The notes beneath the pieces were generated by a model. It did not search any database. It had not been told where the DNA came from and worked only from the letters and a program-made list of their open reading frames with translations. 64,000 nt of DNA from Micractinium sp. NFX-FRZ (Eukaryota; Chlorophyta; Trebouxiophyceae; Chlorellales; Chlorellaceae), in assembly GCA_029339195.1 (NCBI GenBank), contig JAPTJF010000212.1:37471-101470 (forward strand), given 5' to 3'. The translations under genes were made by a program, and so were the position numbers. Within the stretch, counting starts at the first letter, position 1, and every line of letters starts with the position of its first letter. Positions 1 to 16,092 of this stretch are shown piece by piece.

Positions 1-990
1 CAGCCTCCCGCGCCAGCTCCGTCACCTCGTCCTCGGCGTTCTGGATCATCCTGCGGTGGGGTAACAAGGTGACAGGAACCAGCCAGGCATGGTGAGTAGG
101 ACAAGAGGAGAGGGTGCTTTCCCATTCACACTTAGCAGCCTCCGCCTCTGCAGGTTGGATCACCCCTGGAATAGGGGAGGTGAGGCAGAGGGTAGTCGCC
201 TTTGCACGTCCCCCCTTCCCACAGAGGCGCACTCACTGCCCAGCTGCTCCTGGGTGCCCTGCCTTGCTTGAGGAGATTGAGGGCAGGCAGGCCTGAACCA
301 CACATGGTTCCCACAAAGGCGCACTCACTGTTTGGCTGCCTCTGGGTCGACCGCCTTGGAGGATGCCAGGCGGGACGCCGCCATCGCCGCCTGCTTCTCC
401 TCTGCCAGCTTGCGCGCCAGCATGCGGGCAGCGCTGATCTTGGCTGCCACCGCCAGCTTGGCCTCGGACCCCATGGGGGCGGGCGGCAGGGGGGCTGAGG
501 ACTTGGCCAGAGCTGCGGGTGCGGCCGGGGCGGGCGCGTCGGCTGCGGCCTTGGCTGCGGCGGGGGTTGACGGCGCGGGCGCTGCGGGCGCCGCCTTCTT
601 GGCGCTGTCAGCTGCGGGCTTGGCTGCTGCGGCTGCAGCAGCTGCTGCGGGGGCTGCTGCCGCCTTGGCAGCGGCAGCCTTGGCGGGTGCGGCTTCCGCC
701 TTGGCGGGCGCCTGCTGGGCAGCTGCCTTGGGCGCCGCCTGCTCGGCCACCTTGGTGCTGCTCTCCTCTGCAGCCTTGTTCTTGCCCTCATCCCCGCTGC
801 TGCTGCTGGGCTTCTCAGAGGGTTGGTTCCACTTGATCTTGAGCGCCTGCACCCGCAGGCCTCCTGCGCTGCGGCGCTGGCGGCGCACCGCCGCCGCCTG
901 GGGCAGCGGCGTGCCCAGCAGCGCGGGGCGCCCTGCTGCCTGCATGGCCCGCCCGGTGGCTGTGCCGCTGGCTGCTGCCAGCTGCATCAC
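1..990 (-). CDS. Ala/Lys-rich putative plastid protein, 3' part missing
   Basis: Two exons are visible: 990..329 and 50..1, running off the left edge. The first exon ends at a GTGAGT donor (328) and the second follows a CCGCAG acceptor; the phase agrees, joining ...EAAKQ to MIQNAEDEVTELAREA. The first 50 residues (start MMQLAAASG) are rich in Ala, Arg and Ser with no acidic residues, which looks like a chloroplast transit peptide ending near RVQAL. Then come a short Ser/Lys/Glu-rich stretch and about 110 residues dominated by Ala, Pro and Lys. After that is a charged, probably helical segment (around KISAARMLARKLAEEKQ) that continues into exon 2. I recognise no family. Low-complexity composition makes any similarity-based name unsafe. 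Plastid targeting is inferred from the N-terminus only. Confidence 0.6.
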
Positions 991-1012
991 TGGCCTGCCT
1001 GCGCAAAGGCTC

Positions 1013-1036
1013 CTGCTGCTGCTGCTGCTGCTGCTG
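1013..1036. repeat. (CTG)8 trinucleotide run just upstream of a start codon
   Basis: Eight uninterrupted CTG units lie about 22 bp upstream of the ATG of the minus-strand gene at 990. On that gene's strand the run reads CAG, so it probably sits in the 5' untranslated leader or core promoter. Length variation here could alter translation or be a strain marker. Confidence 0.85.
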
Positions 1037-2592
1037 CAGTCGCGGATTGGCAGCTGGGTGTCGCCGCCAAGGGGGGTGCCGCCGCCGCTGCAGGCAGTGG
1101 GGGAGCGGCAAACCAGAGGCGTTTGAGGCTCCGCTGCATGCCATCAAGGTCCTGACATCATTCACAATGCTGGGCAGGGCGCGAAAGCCAAGGCGCTGAA
1201 GCAGGGCTTTGGGCGTCGAGAGCCAGCAGGAGGCGGGACCGGCAGGGTGGTCAATAGCGACTGTGCCGCCACCCAGCACTTGCATTGAGGAGCCAAAATT
1301 TTACGGTACCTTTCCCAGGGAGCCCTGCGAGCGATGGAAGTGAGGGTCGTGGTCGCCGTGGATAGGGCGCCCGCGGTCGCTTGGAGCTTCCCGCGTGTAG
1401 AATGCGAATCAATTGCGAGTCGATCGCCACTAGGGAGGCATGGCAACACGAGCACAGCATGTCTTGCTGGCCTGCTGCGCTGTGACGCACGGATCATGGG
1501 GCGGGGCGGTGGCGGCAGCGGGCTGATGCTGCGGCTCGGCCGGGCCCTCTGCCCTGCTCATTCAAAGACAGTCGTGCTCTGCATAGCCCTACATGCAACA
1601 TTCGCAACTGGCAGGTTGAATCCTGCTGCTGATGGCCTCCATGGCTCGATGTTGCCGGGGCTCCCGCCAGCAAGGCACCCGTGCAAGCTGGTACACCCCT
1701 CCTGTGTCCGCTGACGCCCATCGCGTCCAAAACCCTTGTAACACTGATGAAATGCCTGTGCATGCAAAGTGAGGGGTAAACACTGCCACGGGAGCCCCTG
1801 AGATGAGGCATCCATCGAGGCTAAAACGCTGGGCTGGCCTGACGGCCTGATGGCCTAGCGCGCACCGCAGGGGGGCGCATAAGGAGCCGGTGCATCACTC
1901 GACTGCACGTCACTTTGCAGCAGCTGCCAGTTGCCGTGCTATGAAGCAAGCCGCTCCGTCACTCCCAAGCATTTTCAAAAGCGAGCGTGGTTTGCCTGCC
2001 GGCTGCCCTGTCAATGCCAGGTCACATGGTGCATACGCTCAGGCTTTGACCGAGGTACAGACGGGTCAGACCGCAGAAAAGGGGGTTAGAAAGGTGCCAC
2101 GGTGGCTGCGGCGGCTCTTGAAGGTTGGTCAGAGGTACACAAGGGGTTGTGTCGTCCTGCTGGCAGCAGCAGCCGTTGAGGGACCGGTTTGGACACGCCC
2201 CTCAGCATGTCAACCCCTACATACCCCCAGGGACCCTCGAATCCATGTGTAGCGCACGCATGCACTTGTGGCGGTGCGGACAGTTGAAGTTGCAGCCGCC
2301 ATGCGCCGTGGTTTCACATCTGCGGGCGTCAACTGGGGGATCCGCAGAAGTGGCGGGCTGTGAGGCCCGGGCGTGGTTGTGGGAGCTTCAGCGGCACCGG
2401 CCTGGCCTGACGGTCAAGAGGGCTGCGAGCCCCGGCGGAGGAGCACGGCATGCTGTTGACATCACTTAGCCGGCAGTTGCCACCTGCTAGCTGCATCAGC
2501 GGCAGCGGCAGTCCCAGGCGGCCGCACTTGTGAACGCTGCCCCCTTCCTTGAGGCTGTGCCCTGCAATCAATTGAGTTCCTCCCAAGTGCAA

Positions 2593-2710
2593 GGCTTCCC
2601 CTGCCGAGGAGACGGCCACGGCCCAGCAGAGCGGTTTCGAAGAAGCATGGCGGCTTCCCCTGCCGAGGAGACGGCCACGGCCCAGCAGAGCGGCTTCGAA
2701 GAAGCATGGC
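2593..2710. repeat. Two-copy 59-bp tandem repeat upstream of helicase
   Basis: Two adjacent copies of a 59-bp unit starting GGCTTCCCCTGCCGAGG and ending at GAAGCATGGC. The first starts at 2593 and the second at 2652, and they differ at a single base (T versus C before TTCGAAGAAGC). Near identity points to a recent duplication, in contrast to the diverged echoes inside genes of this window. It lies in the helicase promoter or leader. Confidence 0.9.
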
Positions 2711-2909
2711 GGGTGGGCGTTTGAAACAACCCATATATGATTGAGCTTGCCATCTGCAGAAGCGAGCCGAGTGACTGAGACTTATGATCAGTGAGCCGAA
2801 GGATGCACAGGAGTGTCGAGGCGTGCTGCGACCGCTGCTGCGCTTCTCCCCGCCCAGAGTGGAGGTGACTCTCCCTGCCCAGGCCTCTTTCCCTGCTGCG
2901 TATTACCTC

Positions 2910-9826
<6,917 letters not shown>

Positions 9827-10633
9827 ACAGCTGGCCTGCCGCCCCTCCAGGGTACTTTGGCCACGTCAGCCAGCGCCCTGGCTGGTTGGCCGGCTGGCGC
9901 CGTGCTTTTGAGGGGCGCGCCAGCTCCTCTCGCGCCTCTCCAGTGCACCCCGCTCCGCCCGCTATGCTGGCAAGGGAGCGGGTGCAACGCCGAGAGCGGC
10001 GCACCAGCCGGCACGGCGAGCAGTGGCTGGGGTGGTGCCTTGCCTCCCCCCCGGCCCCCCTGCTTGCTGCGCCCGCACCCCTTCCCCCTGGCAGCAAAGC
10101 ACGCCTGCAGTGCAGCACCCCGCCCCTATGTCACACCGAGACGCACGCCCCACCTGCATGCACGCATGCCATTTTCACGTGTCACGAACCCCTGAAGGGT
10201 GCCTCCCCCCCCGCCTCCCCCCTTGATTAGCAAACCTCCCCCTTTCTTACGTGTGTTTTCGGTCCCATCCCTTGCTTCGCGCTCCCCTCTCTTGCTCTCG
10301 CTTCCATGCCCGGCTGCTGCTCCTCCTCCCTGCAACATTTTTCGCCAACCCTCCCCCTCTGTGCTGCCTCTGTGTCCTCATTTTTCGTCCCCCCTCGGCC
10401 CCCCCCCGCACTGTCAATTTGCGCCAATGACCCGCAATGCGCCCCCCTGCATTTCGTTGGCGCATGGGGCCTGGGGCGCGGGGCGTTTGCGCCAGCGCTG
10501 CTCTCTGTGGCCGCCCGTCCACGCTGGACGGCCAGCAGCGCTCGGCAGAGCACACAACACCACACACGCACATCCTCCCGACGCCTTTCCCTACCTTCCC
10601 TCCCCTGCCCCTACTGTTCCTTGGGAGAGGGCG

Positions 10634-10638
10634 TTACA
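10634..10638 (-). terminator. TGTAA poly(A) signal, Obg gene
   Basis: TTACA on the plus strand reads TGTAA on the minus strand, 413 bp beyond the Obg stop codon. It lies upstream of the helicase signal at 10744, so the two 3' ends would overlap if both are used. Confidence 0.35.
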
Positions 10639-10743
10639 GATGTGCCGTGAGAGGCAGCCCCCCCACGTGGCGTCAGCCGGCCATGGACGCTGGGCAATCA
10701 ACTCACCCACCTACACACACGCAAAGATACCACCCCCCCTATG

Positions 10744-10748
10744 TGTAA
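10744..10748 (+). terminator. TGTAA poly(A) signal, helicase
   Basis: The only TGTAA found downstream of the helicase stop, 918 bp after it. Chlorophyte nuclear genes commonly use TGTAA. The long distance makes this a candidate only. Confidence 0.4.
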
Positions 10749-11050
10749 CACGCCCGGTGTGCCGTGGCAGTGGCCAGCAGCAGGCCGCAATACGCACAGG
10801 TTGACTCAGGCAGAAAGAGGGTTGACTTGGCAGAGAGAAGGGAGGCTTCGGATCTGCCTCTCGTGGGTTGGTGATACTAGAGCCAGGGCAGAGGTGGGGT
10901 GGGCCAGTAGTGCTTGGCTGAGGGATGTCTCCACCAACATACCAGCGCAAACCAACCAGTCCCAGCCCTCATGCCTGGAGCATCTTGCATCCAACTCTGA
11001 TTACGATGTCTGCGGGCACAATTGGCCCAGCACACAACGTGTGATGCCGC

Positions 11051-14000
11051 TCAAGAGGCAGCAGCATAGTCCCTCCAGTCAGGGGCGTGCTGGCGCGCCC
11101 CCGCCTGGTGCAGCAGCTGTGCCAGGCGGAAGTGCAGCGGGCGCAGGCCCTGCGACCAAGAGTAGGCAAGCTTGGGCGCCGCCGCTTGAGCTTGAGCGCC
11201 GCTGCCAGCCGCACTGCTGCCCACCTCCAGCTCCTGCTGCCGAGAGGCCTGCTGCTGCTCCTGCACTCCCTCCTGCTCCTGCCGCTGCTGCTTTGGCTGA
11301 TGCTGTGCCTGCCGCGCCTGCTGTGCCTGCGCCAGCAGCGTGGCCTGCTCCTTGGCAGACACCGCCACAATCTGCAGGCACAGTTTCGTGGGCGGAAGGT
11401 ACAGCGTCAGTCTGAGGGGCTGGCTCCACAGGCCCCCACGCATGGGATCGCCCGGCCATCATCGGGGGGGCGTGCTATGCCCCACCACGTCCACTCCCTC
11501 CTCGCTGCCCCGCCGCCGCCCCATCACCCCCGATCACCCCACCTGCAGCTCTGTGCGCCGGCGCAGCGCCTCCAGGGTGCGCCCCGGCGCCGCCAGAGTG
11601 TCCAGCTTGTTGGCCACCACCAGGGCGGGCAGCTGGGAGAGGTGGGGGGAGTAGGCCGCAAGCTCGGCCTGCAGCAGGCCCAGCTGCTCCCAGGGCTTGG
11701 GGCCCGGTCGGCCTGCGGGGAAGGTGGGAGGGGAGGCGGGCCACAACGGTGGGACAGGTGGGCAGTGGCGGTCGGAACAGGCGGTGGGTGGGGCAGGCAG
11801 TGGGACAGGTGAGACAGGAGGGTGGGGCGGGTGGGAGGGGGCAGGCAGGGCGGGGCCGGGTGCCGGCTGCTGCTCCAAGAGAGCGCGTGAGGGTGCTTGG
11901 CATGCACGACAGGCGGGGAGAGGTGGCACGTGCAGGGGAGGCAGGCAGCAGGACGGGGTCGGTTTCTGCCAGCCGAGTGCATGCATGACTCCATGCTGGC
12001 AGGGACGCCAACATGGGTGCCGCCACATGGGTGCCGGCATGCAGGGTGAGTGATGGATGGACAGGCAGGCAGGCTGGCAGGCAGGCGAGCAGGCAGCTGG
12101 ACAACAAGGCAGGCGTGGCGGCCTCACCGCTGGTGCCGGACTGGCAGTCGAGCACATAGGCAATGGCCTTGGTGCGCTCTATGTGCCTCAGGAAGTTGTG
12201 GCCCAGTCCGCGGTTCTGTGTGCAGGAGAAGAGGGAGGCATTCGAAGTTCATGAGGAAGGTGCAGTGGAGTAAAGGGGAGGGGGAGGGGCATGGCGGGAT
12301 GAGGCTGAGGAGAGAACGGCGGCTTCGTGGCAGGGGCCTGCTGCCCCCCCAGCTGGCGCAGGATGATGCCCCAGCCCAGACCAGACCTCGATTCGCAAGC
12401 AATACCTCATGCACGCAACTCGCATTGCGTCACGTGGATCATGTAAATCACCACCATGCGGTACCATGCAGTACCACATCTCACTTTGCGCACCCCCCCA
12501 GACCAGGCCACGGGACTTTTATACACCCAGGCACCGTACTGTACACAGTGCAGACGCGCGCGCCACCCCCGCACCTCGTGCGCCCCCCGGATCAGCCCCG
12601 GAATGTCTGCGACCACGATGGGGTCATCCGTGGGGGAGGGGGCCGCCACCACCCCCAGCTGGGGTGCCAGCGTGGTGAAGGCGTAGTCGGCCACCTGGCA
12701 TGGCAGGCAGTCAAGTAGGAGGGCAGGGAGTGCGAATGGTGTGGGGGGAGTGACTGTGTACTGCCCGCCTGGCGTGCCGGGGAGAGGGTTTTGTGGGGAG
12801 ACGGCAAGCTGAGCAGGCGCACCCCTGCTGGTTCAGCCTGGGCCACCCCTGCTGCCACATCTGTTGCACGCCACTCTTCCCAGGATCCTCCCACCCGCCT
12901 TCCACACCCCTGTTGGCTCCCTCAACCCACGCCCAAGGGCGTATTCTTCTTCTTCTTCTTCTTCCCTCCCACCTGCCCCCAGCAGCGCGCCTGCGGCACT
13001 GCTGTCCCTGCATCGCCTCAAGCCCCCACCCTCGCTCACCCTCGGCGTGGCGGCGGTCAACGCACGCAGCAGCGTGCTCTTCCCCGCGTTGGGAAGCCCC
13101 ACCAGCCCCACATCCGCCAGCAGTTTGAGCTCCAGAAGGAGGCGGGACACCTCGCCTGGCTGCCCGCGCTGCAAAGAGGAGGGACGGGCGTGCAAACACA
13201 CAGGATCACAAGAGGGAGGACAGACGCAGGAGGGGGGAAGCAGCTTGAACTCCGCAGGCTGGACATCTCGCCCGGCTGCCTGCGCTGCATGCACATGGGG
13301 GGGACAGGAGGGCAAAAAAAGAGGCTCACAAGAGGAGGGTGGAAGAAGCAGGGAGGGAGCAGCTTGAGGCGCAGAGCAGGGCACGGGAGGAGTCAGCGGA
13401 CAGCAGGTGTGGGGCACCTGCTACTTCCTGCGCATGCAAAGCAGCACACAGTTGCAGCCAGCTCAGGCTGGCAGCAAGGCATGCAGCAGCACCCGGCCCG
13501 AGCGGCACCTGCCTGCTCGCGGCCATGGCACCCCATGCCTCCTCCAGCCACCCCCCCCTGCACCCTTGCAACCGTGCCGTAACGTTAGCACCCAGTGTCT
13601 CTCTGCCACAAACCAGCCCCCCAGGGCACTCTTCCACCCCTTCCTGCCGTGCACACCTCGGAGTCTGCTGGTGCTGGCCGGTGCGCCCGAGCCTTCATGC
13701 CAGCATTGCCACGCCCGCCAGGGCCGCCCCGCGCCACCGCCACCTCCTGCCCATGCTCTGTCAGGTCGGCAATGAACTGGTACTGCTGCTGCTCCTGACG
13801 CTGAGAGAGGGGGGCGCTACTGGTACTGCCGCCCCCACTGCTGCCCTCTTCGGCATCCCACCAGCTGAGCCCGCCATCCTCTGCTGAGCTGGCAGCATCT
13901 GCTGAGCTGGCATCGTCCCGGTCGTAGTCAGCGCCCGAAAAGGGCCGCCGCCAGCGCTGCAGCCACTCTGGCAGCTCCTCTGCCTGCTGCCCCTGCTGTG

Positions 14001-14986
14001 CTGGTTGGTGTGCCCCTGTCCCCGCTGCCCTGGATCCTGCAGCATCCGTGCCGTCCTCGCTGCCTGCCGCCTCCCCCTGCCGCAGGCGCTGCACCACTGT
14101 GCCCACGGGCACGAGTATCACTGTGTCCCGCCCCGCCCGCCCGTGCTGCCGCTGCTTGGTGCCGTGCAATCCCGCCTCTGCTTTGTAGAGCTGCTGCACC
14201 CCCGCCAAACTCTTCATGCTGCAACAGATCAGGGGAGGGGCAGGCAGGGGAGCGGCACCACAGCATGAGCTTGCCTGGAAAGTGTGCCGCTGCTGCACCA
14301 TTGCGGGGGTTGCTTGTGCTGCAAGATAGGCCCATGTCATGTTATGCCGTGCAGCGTGGGGTGGGACACAATGCCTGCTGAGCACGGCGGCAATGCGCTG
14401 TTGTGCAGCACAGGTGTTGCCTCTAGAAAGCAGTGCCCCTGTGGCGCTCACTTGGACACAGCCCGCACCACGACATTGCCTCCATCGCCTCCGCTGCCGC
14501 CATCAGCGGTGGCATGCCGTCCTGCAGGTATAAAGTCAACTCAATCCGGGTGGGGCAGGCTGCTGAGCACGGGCAGGCAGCAAAGAGGCATTGTATGCAG
14601 GCAGCAGAAAGAGGCAGCGCCACCTGCCGCCGCTGCCTGCCGCCACTGCTGCCTGCGCATCCCAACCCCAAACGCTGCGCAAGCCGCTGGCTCGTCCGTC
14701 GATGAATTGCGCTTAAGCACTCACCTCTCGACGCCCCTTGATAAAAGCTGGCGCATCCGTTGCCGCCTTTGCCCGCTCGGGCGGTGAGCTTCAGCCTGTC
14801 AACGTACCGCCGGTCTTGCTGTGGCGCATCGGGCTCAGCGAAGGACGATGGTGTGCTGAGAGAGCGGGCAAGCGCGGGGCTCAGCGCCAGAAGGCTTCCC
14901 AGCGCCGCGGCGGGCAGCCGAGGGCCCAAACCGTGTGTCAAAGCCAGCATGCGAAATCGGAAGCCCGAAAGCAGGGAACTGAGCAT
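11051..14986 (-). CDS. Obg/CgtA-family GTPase, organelle-targeted (573 aa)
   Basis: Eight exons: 14986..14725, 14521..14452, 14218..13657, 13168..13040, 12694..12575, 12215..12128, 11712..11543, 11371..11051. Obg GTPases assist large ribosomal subunit assembly. The N-terminus ([13 protein letters not shown]...ARSLSTPS) resembles a mitochondrial presequence, so an ObgM-type role is favoured over plastid. The Gly-rich Obg fold follows: [43 protein letters not shown], then [21 protein letters not shown]. About 100 extra residues (roughly 153-258, acidic, Gln- and Ser-rich) interrupt the Obg fold between VPVGTVV and FIADLTEHG, where bacterial proteins have a short link. G-domain motifs: GLPNAGKS 322-329, FTTLAP about 347-352, DIPG 371-374, NKLD 445-448, SAK 472-474. 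The C-terminus is Gln/Ala-rich and lacks an obvious OCT domain. Exon 4 has tandem echoes in the intron before it. In-frame Met codons exist upstream of the chosen start. Confidence 0.9.
13121..13385 (-). repeat. Splice-junction echoes before Obg exon 4 (about 119-bp unit)
   Basis: The beginning of exon 4 and the end of intron 3 recur in the intron. The true exon starts at 13168 ([15 protein letters not shown]). A copy with its own CAG acceptor starts at 13284 and reads [14 protein letters not shown] before losing homology. The plus-strand anchor CAGTTTGAGC at 13121 recurs as CAGCTTGAAC at 13241 and CAGCTTGAGG at 13360. The intron anchor CACAAGAGGGAGGA (13207) recurs as CACAAGAGGAGGGT (13327). 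That gives two clear copies and a third degenerate one. Confidence 0.8.
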
Positions 14987-16092
14987 GCAGCCGCCCGCAT
15001 TCAGCCAATATGAGCGGGGGAGAAGAAGGGGTTGCGGCGCTGAGGTGGCAATGCACGCCAGCAGGCAGCATTTGGGATTGGTTGAGAGGAAGGAACGCCT
15101 GACCACCCCGGTGATGAGTAGATCGCTGGCATGTTGATGGTGTTGCCGAAAACAAGCACAGACGGGCTTCTTTCGGGGCCCACAATGCCACACCAAGTCG
15201 GTTGATGTCAACATGAGCACGGAGTGGGCCCACCTTCTGGGCTCTGTGCAGTGCCGTGCAGCCTGAGCCGCTTCAAGGAGGCTTGCCACACTACTGGTCC
15301 CTGCGAGAAGAGCGGGAGGGGCAGTTGAATGATCTGGTGGCAAGCTCCGTGGCGTGGGCTCCTTCTGTACATGCATCCCAGCGTTGCCTGCTGGGTGCGG
15401 CTCATGTCCACCTCCCTCCTCAGCTGCAGCACGAGGAGCATCATAGACGGCGCCGCATTCCATGCCACTCACTCCCCGTTCAGAGACGAATGGGCCTGCA
15501 GTCTTAGCAACCGTCAGAAACTGCAAATGCGTGCATTCTGAACAGCCCGCCCTTTGGCCCATGCATGAATGGCGGGCAGCCTGGCACAGCGGGCAGCCTG
15601 GCACCCCCGTCATGGGCCGGATCCACACAGCCCATGGCATTTACCTGTACATTCAGACACAAGCGTGTCTCCCTCGATTACCGTGATGGCAGTGGAAGGT
15701 ACATGCAGGAAGCCTCTGGGCCCATGGTTGACCCTGGCTCCATACGTCTTGGCGGGACAGGCATAGCAGCCTTAAGTGCCCAGCATGCATGGCTCACCGC
15801 GGGCGCGTTGTGCTGCTCGCAGGCGGTCCGGAGGAGGTTATGTATAAAAAACAACGCCCCAACGCCCCGCAAGGAAACCGCGATCGCGAGGGTCGGCCTG
15901 CCAGCGGCGTGCCCGTTGCGAGGGCAGCCTAGCGCGAGGCGGCAATGTGAGTCAAAAGGACACCGAAAGGCGCCGCCGTGATCGCTGCAAGTCCCGCCTG
16001 CTTCCCCGCCGCTCACCCCCGCTCACCCCCGCCCGCCGTGCCGCTCCTCCTTTTGCTTCTCCCTCGCTGCAGCTTGATCTTGCCAGCTTGCC
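14987..16092. other. Intergenic region between divergent genes
   Basis: About 1.1 kb between the Obg start (minus) and the first MYND gene (plus). It must carry both promoters. A TATA-like element lies at 15843-15849. I see no supported coding exon. Confidence 0.55.
15843..15849 (+). promoter_or_regulatory. Candidate TATA box for first MYND gene
   Basis: TATAAAA within TGTATAAAAAACAACG, 244 bp upstream of the ATG at 16093. It stands out in a GC-rich region. The distance requires a leader of about 200 bases or an undetected 5' exon. Confidence 0.35.

Larger units (their letters stand above)
991..2909. other. Intergenic region between divergent genes
   Basis: About 1.9 kb separate the minus-strand gene starting at 990 and the helicase start at 2910, so both promoters must lie here. 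I see no convincing coding exon. It holds the CTG run next to 990 and a 59-bp tandem duplication about 200 bp upstream of the helicase start. No clear TATA box was found. Confidence 0.6.
9827..11050. other. Intergenic region between convergent genes
   Basis: Holds the 3' untranslated regions of the helicase (plus) and the Obg GTPase (minus). It is pyrimidine-rich on the plus strand with no supported exon. TGTAA-type poly(A) motifs occur on both strands and their positions imply overlapping transcript ends. Confidence 0.55.

Noticed and set aside
332..1126. 264-codon plus-strand open frame rich in Ala
   Set aside because: It is antisense to the Ala/Lys-rich exon and to its GC-rich leader; alternate-frame Ala runs come from GCN-rich sequence.
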